35,233 nucleotides of DNA from Rubripirellula obstinata (GCF_001642955.1 NZ_LWSK01000059.1:1-35233); one strand, 5' to 3'. Counted from the stretch's first letter, positions 17,295-24,661 are shown. Program-made: numbers and translations. Notes: a model not told the origin generated them from the letters alone.

Positions 17295-18023
17295 TTAACG
17301 CTTCCTGCGAGTAAAGGATGCAATGCCTACAAGGCCAATCGCGAGGAAAGACGAAGGCTCAGGAATGACTACCGCAGTGAAAGCCAAATTGTCTACATAG
17401 CCCAATGATGGGGCGTTCTGCCCTTGAATTAAGCCAGTGTTTCTTAATCGAACGAACAACCTGTCGCCATTCGCGACTCCGCTTACATCGTATGAGAAGC
17501 TGAAGGGTGCTGTAGCACCGATCATGTTCGCTGGATCACTAGACACGAATTCCCCAAGAGATACCGCGTTGGCTTCATCTGCGATATCGTTCCCAACTTC
17601 TGCAAACGCGAAAGGGTCACTCGCCGGCAATGAGAAAAGCTCCACTCCAATCGTGTTACGCTGCCCGTTGTCCCGAGTTAAACTGATGCCACTAACCCCA
17701 ATCGACAGGAAAGAGTCTTGGGTACCAATTTCTCGGTAGATATATCCCGCAGTTGACAGACCAGCCGCATTCCCGTTCAAGCCGGTAAAACTACTTCCAG
17801 CACCTAAAAAGTCATTAAAAGCTCCGCCGGTGCCATTTACATTTACTGATTCGCCCCAGTCCGCAATGGTGATTTCAAAACCAAAGTTCGTTTCACCGCC
17901 TGGTTCTGCTGCGCCGGGGTCGTTGAAGTTTTCACTCGTCACGACGAGGGCACCGTGAAGGCTTGTCGTTAAGATCGCGCAGAAGGCGAACGACGCAAAT
18001 AAAGTAACTAACCGAAGTCTCAT
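17295..18023 (-). CDS. PEP-CTERM sorted exported protein
   Basis: With the start at 18023 the protein has 242 residues. It has an N-terminal signal peptide (RLRLVTLFASFAFCAILTT, cleaved near residue 25), a glycine-, asparagine- and serine-rich beta-strand body, and a C-terminal sorting signal: the VIPEPSS motif, a hydrophobic helix and a terminal RRKR. Such proteins are processed by an exosortase, which is not encoded in this window. GGAG lies about 9 bases before the start. The body's function is unknown; an extracellular matrix or surface role is typical of the class. This gene and its upstream region look more AT-rich than neighbours, which may mark acquired DNA. A longer frame to 18434 exists but would bury the signal peptide. 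Confidence 0.85.
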   Translation of the reverse strand: MRLRLVTLFASFAFCAILTTSLHGALVVTSENFNDPGAAEPGGETNFGFEITIADWGESVNVNGTGGAFNDFLGAGSSFTGLNGNAAGLSTAGYIYREIGTQDSFLSIGVSGISLTRDNGQRNTIGVELFSLPASDPFAFAEVGNDIADEANAVSLGEFVSSDPANMIGATAPFSFSYDVSGVANGDRLFVRLRNTGLIQGQNAPSLGYVDNLAFTAVVIPEPSSFLAIGLVGIASFTRRKR

Positions 18024-18474
18024 GAGGTTGTCTCCAAAGAAATTGCACGTGTTGTGAAATTGATCGACTATTCCGGTTCGCCGTGCATGCGAGACCGGGA
18101 ATGTTAGCCTATCCTGAATTATTAGCAGGTAAAGCTCGATCAACCTTGTCCCAGCAAAATAGAACGACGATCGCAACAAATGTGGCAAAAACCCCCCGAA
18201 AAACGACAAGAAGGGTGGAAAACTGAAACAAAAGGGCCGAAATCTGAAATCAAGGGGGGGAGGGGCAAAAAAGCTAAAAAGTAACCAAAACGGAGCAGAA
18301 AATAGAAAAGCACTGTCATGGTCAAACTTGAAAATGCTCGCTTTTGCGAGGTGCGCGCATATTCCTAGCGGCACCACCAGATGGTAGTTTTTTTGAGTCT
18401 CAAAGTCCAATGGCTTGTCGTTGCTACCGAGCACTTCTCAGTCAGCTTTGGTGGTTCAGTCTCGCCACCCTGGT
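18024..18474. other. Non-coding stretch between PEP-CTERM gene and insertion sequence
   Basis: No supported gene lies here. The segment holds the promoter side of the PEP-CTERM gene and a strongly purine-biased run (about 18180-18300, including an eight-G tract near 18254) with no coding character on either strand. The last part, 18454-18474, is one arm of the hairpin into which the insertion sequence seems to have gone. Short open frames across 18344-18562 have no recognisable product. Confidence 0.5.
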
Positions 18475-18480
18475 AGATAT

Positions 18481-18660
18481 CCGAAGCTTAGAAGCCTCAC
18501 ACTGTCTTATCCGGCGTTTGAACCGCTGGCAGAGCATCACGCTTTTTCCACGGGCTTGTTGACTGCCGCTGCTTTCGCAGTAGCGCCTACCCTCGGGGTC
18601 AATCGATGTTATCAGTGTGCTCGGTGAGCACGACGAGCCAGTGCGGGCTCTAAGCTTCGG
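18481..18660 (-). ncRNA. Candidate bridge RNA / seekRNA of the IS110-family element
   Basis: A 180-nt segment at the transposase's 3' end is closed by a perfect 12-bp stem (CCGAAGCTTAGA at 18481-18492, TCTAAGCTTCGG at 18649-18660; the latter includes the stop codon). Inside, read on the minus strand, are a hairpin GTGCTC/GAGCAC (18617-18631), a second domain closed by TTGAC/GTCAA (18559-18563, 18598-18602) that ends in a GAAA-loop hairpin (18569-18580), and a third domain closed by AAGCC/GGCTT. The second domain has a one-sided internal loop containing GGGTAGGC, which repeats flank sequence at 20313-20321. This matches the two-loop layout and size of guide RNAs described for IS110/IS1111 recombinases. 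Expression and function are not shown. Confidence 0.6.
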
Positions 18661-20215
18661 ACGAACGTGATTCTACAGGATTCTCTGTGCGGACTCCAAG
18701 GCGGATCAGTAACGGAATGAGCAGATCACCAATTGATGCTGTTCTGCGATTCTTTTTCCGGGCGAGCTCCGCCAGCGGTTTCGCTTCGGCAGCGTGTGTT
18801 GACTTTGGCAGCCAAGTGAAAGCTTCGTTGAGGTCGACAACGGTTTGCTCGAGTGTCGTTTTGTGCGTGCGGTGAAATTCGCGGAGCTTCAATAAGATGT
18901 ATTCTTGATCAATCGATTTGCCTCGCCAGACTTGTCGACCACTGACGATTTGGAAGATCATGCGATTGGCTCGATTCGCCATCCGACATTGGCGGTCGAC
19001 TGTAACGATGCCCCGCTTCTCCCAAACCGCTGATAAGCCCCGGTAGTACGGATGACACTTGATAAGATTCTTGGCAACCAGAATGCAAGCAGCCCGCAAG
19101 CGGCGGTTGCAACTTTTGGCGACCGAGCCAGAACGATCCACCTCATCACTTTGGTATCGTGATGGGTAAAGTCCTGCCCGACCATTGATTGCTGTCGCCG
19201 AAGCGTAGTGCTCCGGTGGGCCAGCCTCGCCAGCGAGTTCACCGGCCGAGACGATGTTGATTCCTTTCACGCTAAGCAGCAGGATGTACGGCGTTTTGGC
19301 TAACGAATTAGCGGTTTTTCTTTCGGTGTCGAGTATTTGCTCGGTCATGAGTGAGCGAAGTTGCAGAAGCTGCTTCCAGTGTTCGGTGAGTAAGCGATGC
19401 AGTGGATCGGCGTCGGCAGCTTGCAGGCTCCAGGCGTAGATTTTGTCCAATGTTCGCTCTTGGAACCGCACCTTGCTGTTGCGCAGAAATGTAGCCATGC
19501 CATCGGCTTTGATTTTCTTGATGCTGTCCGCCGAGGAGAACTCTTGGGCGATCGTCATGGCAATCGATTTATTGAAGAGCTTGTCGTCCTCAAAGAGATC
19601 CGCAAACCCTGGCATCGATTGATGCAAGAGTGCGCGGATCTGAACCTGCAACCGTGCTCGTTGCTTGACCAGATTGCGTCGATGACGAATCAGTCTTTGC
19701 AGCGAAAGATAAATCTCGCTGACTGGCAGGGTTGCTAATCCATAACCGTTGATGGCAGCGTGAAAGATGGCCTCCAGATCGTTGTCGTCGGTCTTGTCGT
19801 TTGGATGCAGAGCACCACGATAGTGTGATGACGCGAAGGGATGAACCGTTCGCGTATCGAAGCCCGCCTTGCGAAAAGCAGCTTGCACGGGCTTGTGGTA
19901 AATCCCCGTCATTTCCACAGCGGCGATCGAGTCGCCAATGCCTTCGGCTTCGCACGCAGCGGCAACTTGCTGCGTCATCGCCTTGAGCGCGCCAGCATGA
20001 TGTTCCACGATTGTGGGCTCAATGATGACTCGACCAAAGAAGTCACAGAACATCCACTTGGAACGACGCTTGGCACAGTCAACTGAGACGATCCCGAAAC
20101 GCTGCGGCCCAACCTCCTGGACCCGCTGTTGGATAACGCCAGAAGGCTTTCCGATGTAACGACGGGTTGTACCTTTTTTGCCTTTGTTGCGGGTAGAATT
20201 CTTTGTAGTGGTCAT
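18650..20215 (-). CDS. IS110-family transposase (DEDD recombinase)
   Basis: This 521-residue protein has the two parts of IS110 recombinases. The N-terminal RuvC-like domain shows the acidic residues D46 (VSVDCAK), E101 (AVEMTGIY) and D143/D146 (KTDDNDLEA). A helical middle region follows. The C-terminal Tnp_20 domain starts near 315 (SVKGINIVSAGELAGE) and contains RAGLYPSRYQSDEVDRSGS, where one of the serines near 355-364 would be the nucleophile. It is longer than most relatives (about 330-450), owing to a basic N-terminal extension (1-35) and a long C-terminal tail. The frame is intact, so it may be active. Its start codon lies in a 10-bp inverted repeat. Confidence 0.93.
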   Translation of the reverse strand: MTTTKNSTRNKGKKGTTRRYIGKPSGVIQQRVQEVGPQRFGIVSVDCAKRRSKWMFCDFFGRVIIEPTIVEHHAGALKAMTQQVAAACEAEGIGDSIAAVEMTGIYHKPVQAAFRKAGFDTRTVHPFASSHYRGALHPNDKTDDNDLEAIFHAAINGYGLATLPVSEIYLSLQRLIRHRRNLVKQRARLQVQIRALLHQSMPGFADLFEDDKLFNKSIAMTIAQEFSSADSIKKIKADGMATFLRNSKVRFQERTLDKIYAWSLQAADADPLHRLLTEHWKQLLQLRSLMTEQILDTERKTANSLAKTPYILLLSVKGINIVSAGELAGEAGPPEHYASATAINGRAGLYPSRYQSDEVDRSGSVAKSCNRRLRAACILVAKNLIKCHPYYRGLSAVWEKRGIVTVDRQCRMANRANRMIFQIVSGRQVWRGKSIDQEYILLKLREFHRTHKTTLEQTVVDLNEAFTWLPKSTHAAEAKPLAELARKKNRRTASIGDLLIPLLIRLGVRTENPVESRSSEA

Positions 20216-20271
20216 TCGAGTGACTCTTGGGTGGAAGGGGTTTTAGTTCTTCCAATTCAAGCACTCGAATG
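20213..20271 (-). promoter_or_regulatory. Stem-loop covering the transposase start codon
   Basis: CATTCGAGTG (20213-20222) and CACTCGAATG (20262-20271) form a perfect 10-bp stem; the transposase ATG is part of it. Within the loop a 5-bp pair GGAAG/CTTCC adds an inner hairpin. In the mRNA this would hide the start codon, and probably limits transposase translation. It could alternatively be part of a left-end recognition structure. The pairing is seen directly; the role is inferred. Confidence 0.6.
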
Positions 20272-20311
20272 GCCCTTTTGCAGATTTCTGTTGATCTAGG
20301 GGACATACCAG

Positions 20312-20674
20312 GGGGTAGGCGAGTCAGTCGAACAATTGATTGCACCGGAGTACGCTGAAATGCTTGTTGAGGACACTCACGTCGCTTATCCCGACATGGA
20401 TGGCAGTCCCACAAAGTCTTGGATTATCATGCACCGCAGGCAAGATCCAAAATCATTCGACTACGCGGTTGGTAAGCGCCCAAGACAAGAGCTTTACGAT
20501 GTATTGGCCGATCCCCATTGTATGAACAACTTGGCAAAGGACATTGATTCGCAGACAACACTGAATCAGCTTCACAATCGATTGATGAGTGAGCTGCACC
20601 GAACCGGCGATCCGAGGGTTGATGCTGACCCCATGTTCGAGCATCCGCCCTATACGGACTTGTCCGAACGGTAA
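20312..20674 (+). pseudogene. C-terminal remnant of a sulfatase gene
   Basis: About 120 codons remain in one frame. They resemble the last part of type I sulfatases, with PDMDGSPTKSW, a DYAVGKRP segment, the near-invariant ELYDVLADP and a TGDPRV close to the end. The catalytic N-terminal part with the formylglycine cysteine is absent; the frame is closed by a stop inside the insertion sequence, and no matching 5' half lies beyond the other end of that element. Only non-ATG starts are available. The gene was lost through insertion and deletion, or had decayed earlier. Its last 25 bases overlap the convergent tag gene. Confidence 0.75.
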
Positions 20675-21255
20675 CAACATTCCGGCAGATGATCGTCCAC
20701 GATTCCCATCGATTGCATCAGGGCGTAGCAGGTCGTTGGGCCAACGAAGGTCCATCCGTTCTTTTTGAGTGCTTTGCTCATTGCGGTTGATTCGGGTGTG
20801 ATCGCTGCAACGTCATCTTTGGTTTGGGGACCGACGTGATGATCTGGTTTGAATTGCCAATAGAAGTCTGACAGTGATTTTCCGTCCTTAGTCATTTCGA
20901 TGGTTCGCTGTGCATTGTTGATCGCCGACTTGATCTTTCCGCGATGTCGGACGATTCCTGCGTTGGTGACTAAACGATCGATATCGTCTTGGTCGAACCG
21001 GGCGACTCGGTGGAAATCAAAGTTACAAAACGCTTCACGGAATGATTCTCGCTTTTTCAGAATGGTGATCCAAGACAATCCAGCCTGAAAACCTTCTAGG
21101 CACATTTTTTCAAACAGCAAGCGATCGTCGTGTACCGGTTTACCCCATTCTTCATCGTGATATTGAACGTAGATAGGTTCAGTTCCACACCACCAACATC
21201 GGCTGGTGCCGCGATCATCGACGATGATACTGTTGTTGGATTCAGAAGAGGTCAT
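20650..21255 (-). CDS. tag: DNA-3-methyladenine glycosylase I
   Basis: This 201-residue protein closely follows E. coli Tag across its length. RCWWCGT near residue 20 provides the N-terminal zinc cysteine, YHDEEWG (32-38) the zinc histidine, and LEGFQAGLSWITILKKRE (53-70) the substrate pocket with its glutamate. IVRHRGKI and KKNGWTFVGPTTCYALMQ follow, then the C-terminal zinc pair in DDHLPEC. The enzyme excises 3-methyladenine from alkylated DNA. It overlaps the upstream DciA-like gene by 4 bases (ATGA), so the two are one transcript. Confidence 0.96.
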   Translation of the reverse strand: MTSSESNNSIIVDDRGTSRCWWCGTEPIYVQYHDEEWGKPVHDDRLLFEKMCLEGFQAGLSWITILKKRESFREAFCNFDFHRVARFDQDDIDRLVTNAGIVRHRGKIKSAINNAQRTIEMTKDGKSLSDFYWQFKPDHHVGPQTKDDVAAITPESTAMSKALKKNGWTFVGPTTCYALMQSMGIVDDHLPECCYRSDKSV

Positions 21256-21584
21256 GACGATTGAAGTCGAAAACGGACGTCGGTGATATTGCTGTCAGGC
21301 ATATCTTTTTGCAGTCGTCTAAGAACGCCACGACGCTGGAAATTTAATTCTTGCAAGGTTGCTGAATCGGTGACGTAGACCTGCAGAACGCCGCGGCGAA
21401 GCTTTCCCACCCTGCAGTCGTTTCCAATTTCCGTTCCAACAACAGCGACCACTGACTGCAACATTTCCTCACCCGCAGACGCCTGGGCGTAACCACGCCG
21501 AGCCATCAATTGGTTGACGAGCGAACCAATCCGCCGGACTCGCGGCTTTTCAGCATTCTGGTTGGAGAGCCATTTTTTAGCCAA
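21252..21584 (-). CDS. DUF721/DciA-like protein
   Basis: The 110-residue protein matches the DUF721 family in layout: RRIGSLVNQLMARRGY near the start, then a VVAVVGTEIGNDC segment, and the strand GVLQVYVTDSATLQELNFQRRGVLRRL typical of the KH-like core. DciA proteins of this family load the replicative helicase DnaB in bacteria without DnaC or DnaI. Its location between repair and replication genes, about 3 kb from dnaN, supports that role. The start is TTG at 21584; no in-frame ATG gives a complete domain. Confidence 0.75.
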   Translation of the reverse strand: MAKKWLSNQNAEKPRVRRIGSLVNQLMARRGYAQASAGEEMLQSVVAVVGTEIGNDCRVGKLRRGVLQVYVTDSATLQELNFQRRGVLRRLQKDMPDSNITDVRFRLQSS

Positions 21585-21687
21585 AACGTTTTTTTTTACA
21601 TGATTGTGATCTGGAGTCGCGTTACCCCGTTCAGCAATTGCACGACTCGGATACTATACGCCCAAAAGACTTCGTTGTCGTAACCCG

Positions 21688-22221
21688 ATGAGTAAACCGG
21701 CCGTGTCAGAGTCGAACATTAATCTTCACGAAGAGTCGCCACTGCTAATCATAGGATGGCGAGAATGGGTATCCATGCCCGATTTGGGAATCAAACGCAC
21801 CAAGGCAAAGATCGATACGGGTGCCCGTTCATCCAGCCTGCACGCTTTCGAGATTGAGTCTTTTGATAAAGAAGACGTCCAGTGGGTACGTTTTCAGGTT
21901 CATCCGATTCAACGGCGTGACGATATTGTCGTTCAATGTGAAGCCGTCGTGCATGACATTCGACGAGTTCGTAGCAGCAGCGGCGAATCTGCCAAACGCT
22001 TTGTTATTCGAACGCCGATTACTTGGATGGGTCAAACGTGGGACGTTGATTTGACGTTGGCCGACCGCAGCTTGATGGGTTTTCGGATGCTGATCGGACG
22101 TGAAGCAGTTCGAGGTCGATTCTTGGTCGATCCAGGTCGATCCTACTTTGGTCCACGACCCACTCGATCGAAACGACGACCGCCGCCACCACCGAATCCT
22201 GACTCAAAGAAAGCACCATGA
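21688..22221 (+). CDS. Retropepsin-like protease of the RimB / putative Zn-protease (PF05618) family
   Basis: This 177-residue protein carries the family's opening IIGWREWVSMPDLGI and the aspartic-protease triad KIDTGARSSSLHA (D43-T44-G45). The later conserved IGREAVRGRFLVDPGRSY ends the domain, and a basic, proline-rich tail follows. Despite the old zinc-protease label, DTGA indicates a retropepsin fold. In Pseudomonas the equivalent RimB acts with RimK, the glutamate ligase that modifies ribosomal protein S6. Here it overlaps the rimK gene by 4 bases, which supports the same partnership. Its peptide target is not known from sequence. Confidence 0.85.
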   Translation: MSKPAVSESNINLHEESPLLIIGWREWVSMPDLGIKRTKAKIDTGARSSSLHAFEIESFDKEDVQWVRFQVHPIQRRDDIVVQCEAVVHDIRRVRSSSGESAKRFVIRTPITWMGQTWDVDLTLADRSLMGFRMLIGREAVRGRFLVDPGRSYFGPRPTRSKRRPPPPPNPDSKKAP

Positions 22222-23432
22222 AACTTGCCATTCTGTCGCGAAGCCCCAATTGCTACAGCTCGCGTCGGTTGCGCGAGGCTGCTCTTAAACGCGGCCTGAA
22301 ACCAAAGGTACTGGACACGCTGCGTTTTTCGATCGATCTGGAGAAAGGTGAACCCGACCTGTACTTTCGATCCAAACGCCTTTCGCACTATGACGCAATC
22401 ATCCCGAGGATCGGAAATTCGATCACGTACTTCGGGACGGCGGTGGTGCGTCAATTTGAACAAATGGATGTTTTCACGGCGGCATCGTCTGCTGGGATTG
22501 CCAATTCTCGCGACAAACTTCGTTGCCTACAAATCCTAAGCCGTCACCATATTGGAATTCCCGAAACGACTTTCGTTCGCGAAAAAAAAGATGTGTTGCC
22601 GGCGATCGAACGAGTTGGCGGAACGCCGATCATTATCAAACTGCTTGAAGGCACTCAGGGTGTTGGTGTGATTTTGGCGGATTCAGTAAAGATTGCTGAA
22701 GCCATCATTGAAACGCTTCAAAGCACACGACAAAACGTTCTGATCCAAAAGTTTGTCGCCGAGAGTAAAGGACGTGACATTCGCGCCTTCGTCGTTGGCG
22801 ATCAAGTCGTTGCCGCGATGCGCCGAGTGGCTCAGGGTCAAGAGTTTCGCAGCAACGTGCATCGTGGCGGCAAGACTGAACAAGTTATTCTGGATGATGC
22901 CTACTGCGAAACCGCGGTTCGCGCGTCTCAGATCATGGGTCTGCGTGTCGCGGGTGTCGATATGCTTGAAGGCAAAGATGGACCGCAAGTGATGGAAGTC
23001 AATTCGTCGCCGGGCTTGGAGGGTATCGAAAACTGCACCCAGCTTGATGTGGCCGGTGCGATCGTTGATTACATCAACGCGCAAGTTGCGTTCCCCGACC
23101 TGGATCTGCGACAACGTTTGACGGTTAGCCGCGGCTACGGCGTGACCGAAATTCATATCCCCGAAGGTTCGGACTTTGTTGGCAAGACAATCGACGAATC
23201 GGGTTTGCCCGAACAAGACATCAACGTGCTGACGCTCTATCGAGCCAACAGTGTGATCCCTAATCCTCGACTCAAACGGACGCTTGAACCGCACGATCGT
23301 TTGTTGTGCTTTGGGAAGTTAGAAGCGATGCGTGGAATGGTCCCCGAAAAGACTCAAAAGAAACGGCGTCCAAAAGTTAAGAAACTCAAGACTGAAATTG
23401 AATCGAATGGACAAGAACGAAAAGATGACTGA
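22218..23432 (+). CDS. rimK: RimK-type alpha-L-glutamate ligase with C-terminal TrkA-C-like domain
   Basis: The first 290 of 404 residues are a RimK ATP-grasp ligase: MKLAILSRSPNCYSSRRL at the start, the ATP-binding IIIKLLEGTQGVGVILADS, the RDIRAFVVGDQVVAAMRR segment and the metal site VMEVNSSPGLEGIE. RimK adds glutamates to the C-terminus of ribosomal protein S6 and can make poly-glutamate. Residues 300-370 look like a TrkA-C/RCK-C ligand-binding domain (VTEIHIPEGSDFVGKTI...DRLLCFGK), and the end is lysine-rich. The extra domain may sense a small regulator, but its ligand is unknown. Four-base overlap with the protease gene upstream and 8-base overlap with the gene downstream. Confidence 0.92.
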   Translation: MKLAILSRSPNCYSSRRLREAALKRGLKPKVLDTLRFSIDLEKGEPDLYFRSKRLSHYDAIIPRIGNSITYFGTAVVRQFEQMDVFTAASSAGIANSRDKLRCLQILSRHHIGIPETTFVREKKDVLPAIERVGGTPIIIKLLEGTQGVGVILADSVKIAEAIIETLQSTRQNVLIQKFVAESKGRDIRAFVVGDQVVAAMRRVAQGQEFRSNVHRGGKTEQVILDDAYCETAVRASQIMGLRVAGVDMLEGKDGPQVMEVNSSPGLEGIENCTQLDVAGAIVDYINAQVAFPDLDLRQRLTVSRGYGVTEIHIPEGSDFVGKTIDESGLPEQDINVLTLYRANSVIPNPRLKRTLEPHDRLLCFGKLEAMRGMVPEKTQKKRRPKVKKLKTEIESNGQERKDD

Positions 23433-24537
23433 CTCGGAATTTCCGACGCCTAATTCGGGTAAGTCGATTGAAGATTGGCTTGGGCAACCCATTCCACGCG
23501 GTGACGTTTCAAATGTGTTTCTTCCGGTCAGCGAGAGTTATGCTGGGATTGCTCTGAAGATCCCGCTACAGATTCAACGTGGTGAAAAGGACGGTCCCGT
23601 TGTCTTCGTAACCGCTGCCTTACACGGTGATGAACTCAATGGCGTCGGTGCGATTCGTGAACTGCTACTTGATGAAACGTTCAAGCTAAAAAGTGGTTCA
23701 TTGGTACTTGTACCCATTTTGAACCTGCTAGCGTTCGATCGGCACAGCCGATACATGCCCGACCGTCGCGATTTGAATCGGTGTTTTCCTGGGTCGCCCG
23801 GTGGTTCGTTAGCCAGCCGTGTAGCCGACAACATTTTTACCGAGTTGGTCGGTCGATGTGATTATGGAATTGACTTGCACACCGCGGCGGTGCGTCGGAC
23901 GAACTACCCGAATGTTCGGGCCGATATGAAAGACCCAAAAGTCGCTGAGTTGGCGAAGACGTTCGGTGCTGAAGTCATTGTTGACTACGCCGGCGCTGCC
24001 GGAACACTGCGACGCGAAGCCTGTTTGGCTGGTTGCCCGACAATCGTTTTAGAAGGCGGCGAAGTTTGGAAAGTAGAACCAGCGATTGTTGAAACTGCGG
24101 TGCGTGGGATCAAGAATGTGCTTCGTCACTTAGACATGATCGATGGCGATATCGAAGTTCCTGAAACCCAAATGATCGTCAACAAGACGCAATGGGTGCG
24201 AGCCGACCATGGCGGTTTTTTGCAGTATCACGCTCGTCCCGGACAAGTGGTCGAAAAGGATCAACCGCTGGCTACCAATTCTGATCTTCTTGGACGAGAA
24301 AACCGTTTGATGGTCGCACCTTTTGACGGCGTGGTGATTGGAATGACAACGATCCCGGCCGTAGGCCCCGGCCAACCGGTCTTTCATGTTGGCAAATTGC
24401 CAAAGAACACCGATGCCGATGAAGTGCATGAGTCGCGGCAGGAAACGGAGAGCTTGGAACAGCGTACCGTTGAAGACTTGTCATCCAATGTGTTAGTCAT
24501 CAAACACGACGATCAACGCGACATGGGTCGGTCGTAG
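23425..24537 (+). CDS. Succinylglutamate desuccinylase/aspartoacylase-family metal hydrolase
   Basis: From the ATG at 23425 the protein has 370 residues (another start at 23407 is possible). The M14-like zinc site is seen in AALHGDELNG (H67, E70) and IDLHTA (H152), with the family's RDLNRCFPG (115-123). The C-terminal part (about 270-340) is a biotinyl/lipoyl-like beta-barrel often found in this family (GGFLQYHARPGQVV). Members release acyl groups from amino acids or trim amino-acid amides. Its overlap with rimK and the protease gene suggests it belongs to the same pathway, possibly removing or processing glutamyl groups; this is inference. Confidence 0.88.
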   Translation: MTDSEFPTPNSGKSIEDWLGQPIPRGDVSNVFLPVSESYAGIALKIPLQIQRGEKDGPVVFVTAALHGDELNGVGAIRELLLDETFKLKSGSLVLVPILNLLAFDRHSRYMPDRRDLNRCFPGSPGGSLASRVADNIFTELVGRCDYGIDLHTAAVRRTNYPNVRADMKDPKVAELAKTFGAEVIVDYAGAAGTLRREACLAGCPTIVLEGGEVWKVEPAIVETAVRGIKNVLRHLDMIDGDIEVPETQMIVNKTQWVRADHGGFLQYHARPGQVVEKDQPLATNSDLLGRENRLMVAPFDGVVIGMTTIPAVGPGQPVFHVGKLPKNTDADEVHESRQETESLEQRTVEDLSSNVLVIKHDDQRDMGRS

Positions 24538-24557
24538 AGAAGTAACGTCGCGATATC

Positions 24558-24647
24558 GTAGGCCGGAACAAGCGGTAGCGCAGTTCCGGCAATAGCATTT
24601 TCGGGTGCTGCATTGCCGGAACTGCGCTACCGCTTGTTCCGGCCTAC
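24558..24647. repeat. Long perfect palindrome between convergent deacylase and dnaN genes
   Basis: Perfect 36-nt arms at 24558-24593 and 24612-24647 enclose an 18-nt spacer that itself holds AGCA/TGCT. The arms carry GGAACAAGCGGTAGCGCAG. It lies between two stop codons and could end transcription in both directions, but its length and sequence look like a dispersed palindromic repeat; a fragment (GCCGGAACTGCGGTA) also occurs at 27567-27581. Confidence 0.85.
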
Positions 24648-24661
24648 ATTGATCCTTTGTT

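Larger units (their letters stand above)
18475..20311 (-). mobile_element. IS110-family (IS1111-like) insertion sequence, about 1.84 kb
   Basis: The element carries one transposase gene (18650-20215) with about 95 bases upstream and about 175 bases of structured non-coding DNA downstream. Ends are inferred from related sequences at both edges: CTCGCC/CCCTGGTA at 18461-18475 and its inverted counterpart at 20306-20323. A CT dinucleotide on the minus strand at both proposed edges (18475-18476 and 20310-20311) fits the CT core typical of the family. Joining the outer flanks restores an imperfect hairpin (ACCC...GGGT core), which suggests insertion in a palindrome loop. Exact ends are uncertain by several bases. 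The non-coding region downstream of the transposase points to the IS1111 subgroup. Confidence 0.75.

Noticed and set aside
18505-18535. GGTTCAAAC resembling a tRNA T-arm
   Set aside because: No acceptor stem, D-arm or anticodon arm can be placed around it; it is part of the third domain of the candidate guide RNA.
18344-18562. Short plus-strand frame that might be the missing 5' part of the sulfatase
   Set aside because: Translation shows no sulfatase motif, and it crosses the proposed end of the insertion sequence.
22683-23294. A 203-codon open frame on the minus strand
   Set aside because: It is antisense to rimK, which has full ATP-grasp motifs; no recognisable product.
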